64,000 bases of DNA from Tardibacter chloracetimidivorans (GTDB lineage Bacteria; Pseudomonadota; Alphaproteobacteria; Sphingomonadales; Sphingomonadaceae): assembly GCF_001890385.1 (NCBI RefSeq), contig NZ_CP018221.1, forward strand, positions 2,591,501 to 2,655,500. The letters are read 5' to 3'. The notes under the pieces were generated by a model. It made no database searches. It was not told the DNA's origin and was given only the letters and a program-made list of their open reading frames with translations. This document shows positions 24,270 to 32,672 of this stretch, piece after piece (position 1 is the first letter of the stretch; the number at the start of each line of letters is the position of its first letter). Made by a program: the position numbers and the translations under genes.

Positions 24270-24593
24270 TCAGAGGAGCGCGGGCCGGCGCGCGTGGCGG
24301 GCGATGATCGCGTGTGCGAAGGCGTCCGCACCTGCCTGGCTCGGGCAGGGGAAAAGATCATGGGAGCACAGCAGGCGGAGGCTGTGGTCGAGCTCCATCG
24401 CACAGAGCCAGCGGTCGCTGCCATCGATGTCGACGACGGTAAGCGCGAGGCAGCGCGAGCCGCCATAGGCGCTCGGATCCAGTGGATCGCCCGGAAAGCC
24501 GGCAAGCATCCAGAAGCGCCAGCCCAGGGGCGGCGGGTCCTCGATGCGGGCGACGATCCGGAAGGAGCCGGCGGCGGCATGGATCGTCGTCAC
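24270..24593 (-). CDS. Hypothetical protein (107 aa) between PP-loop and Mom-like genes
   Basis: A 107-residue protein, MTTIHAAAGSFRIVARIEDP onward, with an aromatic, beta-rich first half (PLGWRFWMLAGFPGDPLDPS) and two cysteines near residue 80 (CSHDLFPC). It overlaps the upstream PP-loop gene by four bases (ATGA) and lies 17 bases before the Mom-like gene, so it is part of a modification-related operon by position. The family is not recognised. Confidence 0.6.
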   Translation of the reverse strand: MTTIHAAAGSFRIVARIEDPPPLGWRFWMLAGFPGDPLDPSAYGGSRCLALTVVDIDGSDRWLCAMELDHSLRLLCSHDLFPCPSQAGADAFAHAIIARHARRPALL

Positions 24594-25750
24594 GACGACA
24601 TCTGCCGCCCGGCCGCGACCCTCAGCTCTGCAAAGCGCGCCTGGACGGCTGATCCTGTCGGATAGCGGTTCTCGAGCCTGTGGCGCGCCAGGATGGGCCG
24701 CCGTGCCGCGGCGATATCCTCGGCCTCGGCGAGGGTGGGCATCCGCGGAGGCCAGCCTTTGACGTATCTGAGGCCTGCCGGCATCGAGGCCTCGAGATGC
24801 CGGCGCTCGAGCTGGTCGGCCTTGGCGCGTTCAACGTCCGCGCGGAGCCCGCCGCTCAACAGATGCGGTGAGATGTCGGCGAGCCAGCGTGTCGGCTGGA
24901 ATGGAAAGGTCGATCGCGCCTCGATGCCGACGAGCTCGCGATAAGCCTCGGTGTTCGCCGGGGCTGCGGCAGAAGCCGACAGGTCGTGAAGCGAGGCGAA
25001 GATGCAGTAGCGGCACGAGAGGCGCGTTGCGCCCCATATCGAATAGGCCTCGTGCAGGGTGATGCCGAGCGTGCCGTGAGCACGAAATACGTCTTCGCTG
25101 TTCCAATACGCGATCGGGTGCCAGAGGGTGATCGCGGTGCCGTGCCGGTTCCCGGCCTTGGCATGGCGAAGATCGGCCTTGGCGATCGGGGTGGCGGCGC
25201 GGTTGTGGCTTTCGTCGCGGCGCAGGCCCAGAACGGAGATGATCTGCTGGCCTCGCAGCATTCTGGCGAGCGCCGGACCGATCACGGCCGCCTTCATCTC
25301 GGATTGGCAGAAGCGGAGCGATGCCGACGACCAGGGACCAATCAGGTTGTAGGTCTCGAGCGCCTCGTAGCGGCGCTTGCCGCTTTCGAACCGCTGGATC
25401 CAGCGGTCGACCAGGTCGCCGGCCGCCCGGCGCACGACTGTCAGCGGCACGTCGGCGCTAGCGGCTATGCGCGCGACGGTATCGGGGGTCGAATCCCATT
25501 CGGCGCGGCCAAGATCGGCATGGATCGCCATCCGCCGCGCCCGCGGATGGCCGAGTGAATCGAGTTGAAGGTTGACCGCGAACAGGGCCGCGCTCGAGTC
25601 CTTGCCGCCTGAGAGGTTGAAGACGATCCAGGCGCCGGCGCGGATCGCGGCGACAATCTCGGAAGTGATGGCGATGTCCGGCAGGCCGGGGACGGCCGGA
25701 TAGGACCGAGTGGCCGCTGCCGCGGCTGCGAGCTGGGCGATGGGTGGCAT
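24590..25750 (-). CDS. PP-loop (PAPS-reductase/DndC-like) protein
   Basis: A 386-residue protein of the PAPS reductase-like adenine nucleotide alpha-hydrolase superfamily. The PP-loop is FNLSGGKDSSAALFAV near residue 42. Later motifs are MAIHADLGRAEWDST, LRFCQSEMKAAVIGP, ISVLGLRRDESHNRA, TLWHPIAYWNSEDVF and a CRYCIF cysteine pair. Members activate substrates with ATP. DndC-like members act in phosphorothioate DNA modification, and others make sulfur or phosphate adducts. No DndA/B/D/E partners are present, so the reaction is unknown. It overlaps the downstream 107-residue gene. Start at 25750. Confidence 0.8.
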   Translation of the reverse strand: MPPIAQLAAAAAATRSYPAVPGLPDIAITSEIVAAIRAGAWIVFNLSGGKDSSAALFAVNLQLDSLGHPRARRMAIHADLGRAEWDSTPDTVARIAASADVPLTVVRRAAGDLVDRWIQRFESGKRRYEALETYNLIGPWSSASLRFCQSEMKAAVIGPALARMLRGQQIISVLGLRRDESHNRAATPIAKADLRHAKAGNRHGTAITLWHPIAYWNSEDVFRAHGTLGITLHEAYSIWGATRLSCRYCIFASLHDLSASAAAPANTEAYRELVGIEARSTFPFQPTRWLADISPHLLSGGLRADVERAKADQLERRHLEASMPAGLRYVKGWPPRMPTLAEAEDIAAARRPILARHRLENRYPTGSAVQARFAELRVAAGRQMSS

Positions 25751-25791
25751 GACGGCTCCGGAAAAGGGCGGCGGCCTGGTAACTGGCGGCG

Positions 25792-26436
25792 TCAGGCGAA
25801 GAGGCGCTCGGACTGCCGGACCGGCGGCGAGAGCGCGAGTTCGCGGCGGAGCCGGTCGGCGAAGCGGTCCGGGGCCAGCAATTCGGCGATCGAGGCAAAG
25901 TGGTTGCGCCCGCCGGTATAGTCCTTGCGCCCCCTGCAGCGCCGGAACAGGATTTCGCGGCCGGCCCCCATCGCGCCCAGGCTGAGGTGGACGTACACCT
26001 CCTCGCCGTGGAGGGTGATCTCGCCCGAGACAGCCGGACCACCCTTGTTGGAGCGGACCTCGTAGCTATCGGCCTCCAGCCCAAGGGCCTCGGCGAGCCG
26101 GCGCATGGCAATGCGCCCCTCGCTGTGAAAGGTGCGTTTGGCAGCCTCGTCGTAGGCGACACCACGACAAGCGAGGGTCCGCAGGACAGGGTGGCGCCGG
26201 ATCTCGGCGATCTGGTCCAAGCAGTTGCGGCGCAGCGCCATGTCGTCCGGGCGGCGTTCGCAGACAGTCCCGAGGTGGCGGGCGAGAAGGATGACCGCCG
26301 CGTCGATCTCGGGGTCCTTGCCCGCGTTGCGGCAGTCGGTGATGGCGGCACCGATCGCGTGGAGGGTGGCTGCCATCGTGGTCAGCGCGCTGGGATCGAG
26401 CGCCTGCTGGTGGCGCATCGCGACATCGTAGTGCAT
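25792..26436 (-). CDS. Hypothetical protein (214 aa)
   Basis: A 214-residue protein. The ATG at 26436 is preceded by GGAG and is preferred over 26463. The N-terminal half is helical (ALTTMAATLHAIGAAITDCR). The second half has strands (SYEVRSNKGGPAVSGEITLH, then GEEVYVHLSLGAMGAGREIL) and the sequence RCRGRKDYTGGRNHF, which resembles a small substrate-recognition domain often seen in plasmid proteins. No family is named. It follows the PRTRC cluster in the same direction. Confidence 0.6.
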   Translation of the reverse strand: MHYDVAMRHQQALDPSALTTMAATLHAIGAAITDCRNAGKDPEIDAAVILLARHLGTVCERRPDDMALRRNCLDQIAEIRRHPVLRTLACRGVAYDEAAKRTFHSEGRIAMRRLAEALGLEADSYEVRSNKGGPAVSGEITLHGEEVYVHLSLGAMGAGREILFRRCRGRKDYTGGRNHFASIAELLAPDRFADRLRRELALSPPVRQSERLFA

Positions 26437-26452
26437 GGGGAGGTTCTCCGGG

Positions 26453-26770
26453 CTAAAGCGCACGTCCGCTCGCCCCTCCCCTTCCCCCTCTTCTTTTCCT
26501 GGCGGTCAGCCGCGCCGACGCCCTGGCCCCGGGGCCGATCGCGCGCGCGATGTGACCGGCATAGACACCGCAGGCGGCCCAGTATGCGGCAACCGGCGGC
26601 TTGCGGCTCTGCCAGCTCCGTTCGGCGCGCAGCCGGGCTTCGCTTTGGATGTCGAGCAGCACGGACAGCAGCGCGAGGCGCGCCTCCGGACTGAGCGCCC
26701 GGAGCCGGGCGACCGCCGGCAGGGCAAGAACGGGGTTGCGCACCTCGGCCCTGGAGGATCGAGCGCCCAT
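26453..26770 (-). CDS. Small helical basic protein after PRTRC ThiF (105 aa)
   Basis: A 105-residue protein whose ATG overlaps the stop of the PRTRC ThiF gene (TGATG), so it is translationally coupled. It is helical with a basic C-terminal tail (LTARKRRGGRGGASGRAL). The sequence RLRALSPEARLALLSVLLDI forms an amphipathic helix. The family is not recognised. Its coupling suggests a job in the PRTRC system or in DNA binding. Confidence 0.55.
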   Translation of the reverse strand: MGARSSRAEVRNPVLALPAVARLRALSPEARLALLSVLLDIQSEARLRAERSWQSRKPPVAAYWAACGVYAGHIARAIGPGARASARLTARKRRGGRGGASGRAL

Positions 26771-27573
26771 CACGCGGGTCCGGGCAGCGCGGCCGATACG
26801 CGCTGATCCTGCGCCTCCTCGACCGCGGGAAGCGGGATCGGGACGCATTGCCCGCGAACGAGGTTGATGAAGCCACCAGCGTGGCCGATCGACCCGCGCC
26901 CGACGAGGTCGAACAGCAGCGCCAGAGCGTGGCTTGCCAGGACGCGGTTGACGAAAAGCGACTGCCGTTCGAGCGCCTCGGCCACCGAGCAGGACGGCGC
27001 ATCGTCGTCGGGCTCCGTTTCGTCGGCGATCTCGGGGAAATATTCGACGACGGTCGGGAGGCGCCGCCGGTCGTGGGCGGTGGAGCGGCGAGGCGACCCG
27101 ATCAGGAACTGCCCGTCTCCGGCGCGGTTGCCGAGGTCCATCCAGTAGGCGGGCACGGGCTTCCCATTCGCCAGATCGGCGCCGAGGGCGCGGCGCGCGG
27201 AAGCGGTGTCGACGCAGCTGATGAGGATATCCACGTCGGCGATCTTGACCGCTTCGGGAGCGCGGCCATGGACGGCTCGCCAGCAAAGGCCGTGCGCGAG
27301 ATTGATCCGCTCGACGAGCGTGCGGGCCTTGGAAGCGCCGAGGTCGCATCGGTAGAAGGGTTGCCGGCCGAGATTGGCTTCGCTGACGACGTCGTCATCG
27401 ACGACGGTGACCTGGAGCGACCGGGTGGAGATCGCGCGTAGCGCTGTCTCGAGCGAAGCCAGTCCCATCAGCATCTGCGCGCCATTTCCGCCGCAGCCGA
27501 CTAGAAGGACCTTGATCGCGCGATTGTCGAAGCCGGCAGGAAGATAGTGGCGATTGGGGATGTCAGGCTGCAT
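26770..27573 (-). CDS. PRTRC system ThiF-family protein
   Basis: A 267-residue E1-like adenylating enzyme of the PRTRC (ParB-related, ThiF-related cassette) type. The nucleotide-binding motif is KVLLVGCGGNGAQMLMGLAS (near residue 20), followed by VTVVDDDVVSEANLGRQPFY. Later motifs include DILISCVDTASARRAL and the PAYWMDLGNRAGDGQ segment. In this cassette ThiF stands beside the JAB-domain protein A, suggesting ubiquitin-like activation and cleavage chemistry, but no reaction is known. It overlaps protein A by 11 bases and the next small gene by three. Confidence 0.88.
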   Translation of the reverse strand: MQPDIPNRHYLPAGFDNRAIKVLLVGCGGNGAQMLMGLASLETALRAISTRSLQVTVVDDDVVSEANLGRQPFYRCDLGASKARTLVERINLAHGLCWRAVHGRAPEAVKIADVDILISCVDTASARRALGADLANGKPVPAYWMDLGNRAGDGQFLIGSPRRSTAHDRRRLPTVVEYFPEIADETEPDDDAPSCSVAEALERQSLFVNRVLASHALALLFDLVGRGSIGHAGGFINLVRGQCVPIPLPAVEEAQDQRVSAALPGPA

Positions 27574-28222
27574 CGTCGTCTCCTGAAAACGGGCTGCGCG
27601 GCAGCGGCAGGAACATCCCGCCGGCGCACAATCGCGAAGCGATGGCGGGTCCTTCCGGTTGACCAAGACGGCCGAGCACCAGCGCGATCTTGGTGGAGTG
27701 CGCGTCGTCGGCATCGTCCGTCGCGCTGAAGAATGCCGCGCCATGCGCATGACTGTGGATGTCGCAGATGAGATGTTGGTCGGGCGCCAGAATCGGGGAC
27801 CGATAGGTCACGCGGGACGGAGTGGCATCGTCGATCTGGGGGTAGTGGATCGAGAAGCTTCGCTCATTCTCGTTCCACAGGACGAAGGCGGCAGCTTCGT
27901 TGGGCAAGGCCGCTCGGAAGTGATCGAGAATCCGGCCGAGCAGTTCGCGGGGCATTAGCCCGCAGCGTAGTTCCGCCCGGCGCTCGCCGACGCTCCCATA
28001 AGGCAGGTAGGCGGGAAACGGCGGCGTGACGGGAATGTCGAGCTCGAGCCATGGCCGTCGCACGATGAGCATGACTCCGTCCCTCCCGACCGCGAGACAT
28101 TGGCTTGTGCGGGAGGCGCGTACCGCGTCGATCGCGGGGGACCGACCGACCGGCGGAACCGGATAACAGGACGCCGCTGCGAGAATGGCGGCCGCGGTCG
28201 GATCGTCGGCGAGGACGGTCAT
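27563..28222 (-). CDS. PRTRC system protein A (JAB/JAMM domain)
   Basis: A 219-residue protein with an intact JAMM metalloprotease signature: H156, H158, S166 and D169 in DIHSHAHGAAFFSATDD, with upstream E109 as the catalytic glutamate. JAMM proteins cleave isopeptide or peptide bonds near ubiquitin-like tails. In PRTRC cassettes the JAB and ThiF proteins always occur together. It overlaps protein B (four bases) and ThiF (11 bases). Confidence 0.88.
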   Translation of the reverse strand: MTVLADDPTAAAILAAASCYPVPPVGRSPAIDAVRASRTSQCLAVGRDGVMLIVRRPWLELDIPVTPPFPAYLPYGSVGERRAELRCGLMPRELLGRILDHFRAALPNEAAAFVLWNENERSFSIHYPQIDDATPSRVTYRSPILAPDQHLICDIHSHAHGAAFFSATDDADDAHSTKIALVLGRLGQPEGPAIASRLCAGGMFLPLPRSPFSGDDDAA

Positions 28223-29046
28223 GACGCCGCGCCTTCAGCGATCAGCCGCTCGAGCGTCATCGGTTCGGCGTTGGCCTTTCTCGATGGAGGTCGCTGGCTC
28301 GTGCCGGTGAACGGCCGGAGGCGCCTCACCGGGAAGCGCGTCGCCTGGCGCGCCGCAAGGTCGTCCCAGAGCTTCAGCAGGCCACCCTTGCCGGTGACGG
28401 TCAGCTCCTGCCCGGGATTGGGGTGCGTCGACCAGGAATCGAACAGCGCCCGCTCGAAGTCGGGGATGGCCGCGACGTCCAGCGTGCGCGGCCTCGGGAT
28501 GTTCCCCCAGCAGAGAGAGCCATCGACGAAGACGTTGAGGACCGGCGAGTGGAGCACCCGCGTGGTCGCCGAGGGGCGCTCATTTTCGGCGAGTGCATAG
28601 ACCCCGAGCCGGCGCGGCGTCGCCACGAACAGCTGGGCGGGATACGGAACGGGCCGGATCGTCCGTTGCGCGAGAACGCGCAGGCCGGCCGGCGGTGTGG
28701 ACAGATCGAAATAAGCCGGGCGGACCTGCTCGGGCGTCCACCAGGCGAGCATGTCGCGATGGGCAACCAGCACATTGTGGGGAAGGATCTGAGGCGGCGC
28801 TGCGCGCCCGAGCGCCTCGGTCCATTGGCGAAGGTGGGCGCGGGTCAGCGGCGTGCCGGCGGCGATCGTCGGCCCGCCTTCGCCGCCATGCTCGACATGA
28901 TGGATGCTGGCGAAGGCATGTCCATCCTGCCTGGGGGCGCGGTGGGGATCGAGTCCGCGGGGGGTCTCGGTGCGGTACAGGAGGATGGCGTTGGTGAGCA
29001 CCATGCCTCCGGCGGTGGCTTCGAAATGGGCGCTATGGTCCGGCAT
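28219..29046 (-). CDS. PRTRC system protein B
   Basis: A 275-residue protein recognised by position and by segments typical of PRTRC B: GGMVLTNAILLYR at the N terminus, QILPHNVLVAHRDMLAWWTP in the middle, and the GKGGLLKLWDDLAARQATRF stretch near the C terminus. No catalytic motif is evident. It sits between F and A in the normal cassette order and ends four bases into A. Its biochemical role is unknown. Confidence 0.82.
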   Translation of the reverse strand: MPDHSAHFEATAGGMVLTNAILLYRTETPRGLDPHRAPRQDGHAFASIHHVEHGGEGGPTIAAGTPLTRAHLRQWTEALGRAAPPQILPHNVLVAHRDMLAWWTPEQVRPAYFDLSTPPAGLRVLAQRTIRPVPYPAQLFVATPRRLGVYALAENERPSATTRVLHSPVLNVFVDGSLCWGNIPRPRTLDVAAIPDFERALFDSWSTHPNPGQELTVTGKGGLLKLWDDLAARQATRFPVRRLRPFTGTSQRPPSRKANAEPMTLERLIAEGAAS

Positions 29047-29053
29047 GGGGGCC

Positions 29054-30145
29054 TCACAATTTGTCGGGATCGAGCTGGATCAGCTGCTGCGCAGCGAGCA
29101 GGAAGTGAGCGCCGGTCCGCAGCGACGCGAACCATCGCTCGACGTGCGCGGCCTCGGAGAGCGGACAGATCCCCGCGACATCCATGAAGCCGTATTCCAT
29201 GCCGTGGCGTCCGACATCGTCCACCTCGGCCGCGAAGAACTCGACCGGCACGAGCGTCAACGGGGGCAGCGTCGAACATTCCTCAAGGCCGGGAACATAT
29301 TCGTAGAGAATTTGCCCGTCGAAGTGCCAGGCGTTGCAATCTCCCGGCAGGAGCCGAAGCGCGTCGTGAGCGCTGCGGAGTTCGCGTAGTGCCTTGCGAA
29401 GGTCGAGAGGCAGCTTCGCCAGCGGCGCTGCATTCGCCGCGATCATCCATGCGGGCTTCTTGGCCTCCATGGTCGACGGCAGGGCGACTTCGTCGAGGTC
29501 GCCGGGATCTGCGCCGTGATAGTTGATGAGGCACTGGCGGGCGGCGTCATCGTCGGTCTCGCCGTCCCAATAGTAATTGGATATTTCGTCGAAGAGATCC
29601 TGGTAGCCGAAGATCGGCAGGGCAGCCCCCAGGGTCTGCTCGAGCGCCACGTAGGCAGCCGCGCGCCAGGCGATCGGCGCCTCGCTGGTCTCGATCCATC
29701 CGAGATCCAGTTGGCCGATGCTCTCGCAGATGATCACGATCGCCGGCGCTCCCTCGGACTCGCCGTTGAGCACGACCACGCGAAGCTCGGCGAGATCGAT
29801 CGGACGCAGCGCCTCGCCAGCGGCAGAGATGAAAACATGCTCGATGCGCCGTCGCGCCTCGCAGCGGGAATATCGTCTCGTCGCCTTCTCGCGCGACGCC
29901 ACCCAACGCCCGATCAGCTTATGGTGTCGTGCAAGAGGCTGGTCGAAGGTTCGTGGTATGTCCGGCGAGATCTCAACCGATCGGCCCGCGAGATCAGCCG
30001 AGCGGCGGAAGTCGGAGGCTTGCTGGTGGCTGAAGCGGCTCGGGGGAGTGGCTTCGGTGAGTGGGCTCGAGCGCGAGCTGCGCATGGAGGGCCCGGGCCT
30101 GGATGCTGCAGGAAGGCTGGGAGATGCCGGTTGCGTTGCCATCAT
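29054..30145 (-). CDS. PRTRC system protein F
   Basis: A 363-residue protein assigned as PRTRC F by order (C-F-B-A-ThiF) and by a helical middle with aromatic motifs (LFDEISNYYWDGETDDDAAR) and a late EVDDVGRHGMEYGFMDVAGI stretch. The first 50 residues are Ser/Pro-rich and probably disordered. The start at 30145 is an upper bound, and a later ATG is possible. The function of F is unknown. Confidence 0.78.
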   Translation of the reverse strand: MMATQPASPSLPAASRPGPSMRSSRSSPLTEATPPSRFSHQQASDFRRSADLAGRSVEISPDIPRTFDQPLARHHKLIGRWVASREKATRRYSRCEARRRIEHVFISAAGEALRPIDLAELRVVVLNGESEGAPAIVIICESIGQLDLGWIETSEAPIAWRAAAYVALEQTLGAALPIFGYQDLFDEISNYYWDGETDDDAARQCLINYHGADPGDLDEVALPSTMEAKKPAWMIAANAAPLAKLPLDLRKALRELRSAHDALRLLPGDCNAWHFDGQILYEYVPGLEECSTLPPLTLVPVEFFAAEVDDVGRHGMEYGFMDVAGICPLSEAAHVERWFASLRTGAHFLLAAQQLIQLDPDKL

Positions 30146-30217
30146 CGAACTCGATCCATTCGAGAAGCGTCTTGCGCGGTGCGGCGGGGATGGCTCCGCC
30201 GTGGCGGCGGGGCACGA

Positions 30218-30424
30218 TCAACCCTTGGTGCCGACGGCGCGGCGGTACTCGGTGACGTGGACGCCGCCGGTCACGCCAACGTCGACCGTCTCGGCGTTGA
30301 GGATCGCCGGGTAGAGCGTTGCGTGATAGGCTCGCAGAGCCTGCGGGTCGTGGGCGAGATGCGGCGGAACCGGGAGATCGATGCCGTCATATCGATAGGC
30401 GCGGTCAAGCTGGTTGATCTGCAT
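30218..30424 (-). CDS. PRTRC system protein C
   Basis: A 68-residue protein with the hallmark ending EYRRAVGTKG and the middle LRAYHATLYPAILNAETVDV. Both are characteristic of PRTRC C, which resembles ubiquitin-like small proteins ending in a flexible tail. Its C-terminal Gly (TKG) is the kind of terminus a ThiF enzyme could activate, which is why the cassette has been compared with ubiquitin-like systems. The start at 30424 follows a good RBS-like AAGGAG. Confidence 0.85.
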   Translation of the reverse strand: MQINQLDRAYRYDGIDLPVPPHLAHDPQALRAYHATLYPAILNAETVDVGVTGGVHVTEYRRAVGTKG

Positions 30425-30464
30425 TGGGGCGTACTCCTTGGCGTTGGACAGGGGCTCGAGGTGC

Positions 30465-30896
30465 TCACCAGAGGCTGGCGGGTTCGTCCGACTTGGCATC
30501 GGCCGGAGGCGAGCCCGGAGGCGGCGTGGCCGGCGAGCTGCTCGTCGGGGACGGTCGCGGCGCCGTGGAGGCGGCTTTCGCCTTGGCCGCTTCCGCCGAT
30601 GCCGCGCGTGCGGCCTCGGCCGCCTCGCGCTGCTCGGAAATCTGCTCGGCGAGCGTTTTGCGCGAAGCGATGAGCTGGCCGAGCGCGCCGTCTGCCCCCT
30701 TGGCGAGTTCGATGTCGATCTCCGCTGCCGTCGCCGTGATCGAGATCGGCCGCAGCTCTCCCGTCTCGAGGCGCTGGGCTTTGCCCTCCGTTGCGCGAGG
30801 GATGACGGTCAACGTAACGGTCTCGCCCGGACCCGCGACGAGGTCGAATCCAAGCGAGTAGCGGCCGAGCAACGGCAAGAGACTTGCGATCAGCAT
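30465..30896 (-). CDS. PRTRC system protein E
   Basis: A 143-residue protein beginning MLIASLLPLLGRYSLGFDLV. The first 70 residues are a beta-rich domain with VTLTVIPRATEGKAQ and RPISITATAAEID, as in PRTRC E. They are followed by a coiled-coil-like Glu/Ala segment and a low-complexity Ser/Pro/Ala tail. It is co-directional with ParB and C. The biochemical role is unknown. Confidence 0.82.
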   Translation of the reverse strand: MLIASLLPLLGRYSLGFDLVAGPGETVTLTVIPRATEGKAQRLETGELRPISITATAAEIDIELAKGADGALGQLIASRKTLAEQISEQREAAEAARAASAEAAKAKAASTAPRPSPTSSSPATPPPGSPPADAKSDEPASLW

Positions 30897-30932
30897 GATT
30901 GTCAGTCCTTATTTCGGAGGGAGTGAGGGCCG

Positions 30933-32573
30933 TCAGGCCGCGATCGCGGAAACACCGCGGTCGGCTTCGGCGCGAAGAGGAGCCGGAGGAGGCCCGTATT
31001 TGCCGTCGAGGGTCATGCCGCTCGGCAGGCGGCCGGTCCAATCGAAGCCGACCGCGTTGAGCATCCCGGCGACGAGGTCGGCCTTCTTGGAAGCGAGCAG
31101 CTTCGCGAACGCCTTCTCGCCCAAGTGCGCGATGAGGCCGCACTCCTGAGCGATGAATTTGAGCTCGTCCTTTGTGTACCGCTCCAGGAAGGATCGATCG
31201 ACACGCCAGCCGTGCCGGATGTCGATTGCGAACGCCCGGGCAAGGTCGGCGACATGCGCGAACGACTGCACGTCGCGCGCATAGGCCGCTGCGATCGCGG
31301 CAAGGGCGGTCGCTGCCTGCGCGTCCGAAAGCGCGCGGATCCCCTCGATCTTCTCTCCGAAGCTCAGGTCGGGAAACGAAGGGCTGACCAGCAGCCCGGC
31401 GCGGGACGTCAAGGTGGCCGGCTTGATCTGCGCGAGCGTACCCGTCAGGCCGGCGACGAGGATCGCAGCATGCGCATGGGAGGGATTATCGGCGAGGCCC
31501 CGGGCAAGCGCCGTTCGCCAGGTCGCCTCCCGAAGGTCGGCGGTGCGGCCGGCGATCGATTTGACGGAGACGGTCGCACCGTCAGCCCGGGCGGCCGGCT
31601 TGACGATCGCGCCGGACGACGACCGATTGGCTGCGACCGCGGTCGCTCGAACCCCTGGACGCGAGGCTGCACCGTCGCCATCGTCGTCGGTATTTGCCAG
31701 CTCGTCCGCGTCGGGAGCAGCTTCCCCATCGTCACCGTCCGCTTGCCGATCGGCGGCCTCGGCCTGTGCGGCAGCCGCAGCGCGCTCCTGGGCCTCGATC
31801 CGGGCCTTTTCGATTGCTTCGGTCTTGAGCTGGAAGCAGCCGGGATTGGTGCAATGGCCTTCATCGACATGGGTTTCGAAGAGGGCTCGTTGCGTTCCGG
31901 AGTTGAACGGGCAGGCCATGCATTCGGTCTTGTCGAAGCAGGCGTTGGCGAGATCCTGCGTGACGCGCATCAGGAGGTCGCGCGTTTTTCCGACGTCGAG
32001 ACCGGAAGCGGTGATCGTGTCGAGAGCCTTGTCCTGCTTGTCCGCTGGAATGGCAGCGAGCAGCTCGGCATGCCCGACCTTGATGCGGCGCTCATCGAGC
32101 GCGAGCTTCACGGCGTCGGAGAGATTCGCGAGGGCGAGGCGGCGGTCGAATTTGGATTGGGACCAGCCGAGCCGCCGCGCCGCCTCTGCACGATCATTCT
32201 GGCAGGCGGCGAGAACCCGAACGGCGGCGTCCGCCTGCTCCGTCTCCGACGCATCGTCGCGATTGTCGTTCTCGTCGATCGCCGCTTCCAGCGCTTCCTG
32301 GTCGGTCATCTCGCGGATGACGACGGGCACCTCCCCTTCTGGACCGAAAGCCTCGAGGGCGGCCCGATACCTGCGGCCTCCCGCGACAACGACGTAGGTG
32401 TCGTCGACGTCGGCTGCCGGGCGGAGAAGCATCGGCTGAAGCATGCCGCGCAGCCGGAACGACGCGACCAGGTCCTCGTGCTTCTTTCGGTCGAAATAGC
32501 GACGTGGATTGTATCCAAGCATGATCTTGGAGAGCGACAGCGTCGTGGCTGCATTCGGATGCGATGGGGTCAA
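30933..32573 (-). CDS. PRTRC-type ParB protein
   Basis: A 546-residue ParB-like protein and the first gene of the PRTRC cassette. The N-terminal ParB/Srx-like domain shows MLGYNPRRYFDRKKHEDLVA, GMLQPMLLRPAADVDD, VVVAGGRRYRAALEAF and IDENDNRDDAS, followed by a helix-turn-helix region (EAARRLGWSQSKFDRRLALA). A Cys cluster (CFDKTECMACPF, later CTNPGC) resembles a zinc site typical of PRTRC ParB. The C-terminal half is helical with an Ala/Glu-rich middle. Such proteins bind DNA and CTP, which would fit a partition or maintenance role for the element. Confidence 0.85.
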   Translation of the reverse strand: MTPSHPNAATTLSLSKIMLGYNPRRYFDRKKHEDLVASFRLRGMLQPMLLRPAADVDDTYVVVAGGRRYRAALEAFGPEGEVPVVIREMTDQEALEAAIDENDNRDDASETEQADAAVRVLAACQNDRAEAARRLGWSQSKFDRRLALANLSDAVKLALDERRIKVGHAELLAAIPADKQDKALDTITASGLDVGKTRDLLMRVTQDLANACFDKTECMACPFNSGTQRALFETHVDEGHCTNPGCFQLKTEAIEKARIEAQERAAAAAQAEAADRQADGDDGEAAPDADELANTDDDGDGAASRPGVRATAVAANRSSSGAIVKPAARADGATVSVKSIAGRTADLREATWRTALARGLADNPSHAHAAILVAGLTGTLAQIKPATLTSRAGLLVSPSFPDLSFGEKIEGIRALSDAQAATALAAIAAAYARDVQSFAHVADLARAFAIDIRHGWRVDRSFLERYTKDELKFIAQECGLIAHLGEKAFAKLLASKKADLVAGMLNAVGFDWTGRLPSGMTLDGKYGPPPAPLRAEADRGVSAIAA

Positions 32574-32672
32574 GGCGGGTCTCCTTCGGGATTGGCGTCG
32601 CGCCTCCTTCGCGGGTGCGCGCCTTCTTTCCGTCGAGCCTGATGCTCAACCCTGCCCTTCCCCCTCCCCTCT

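Noticed and set aside
24590-25750. Dnd phosphorothioate system
   Set aside because: A DndC-like PP-loop protein alone does not make a Dnd system. No dndA, dndB, dndD or dndE homologue is in the window.
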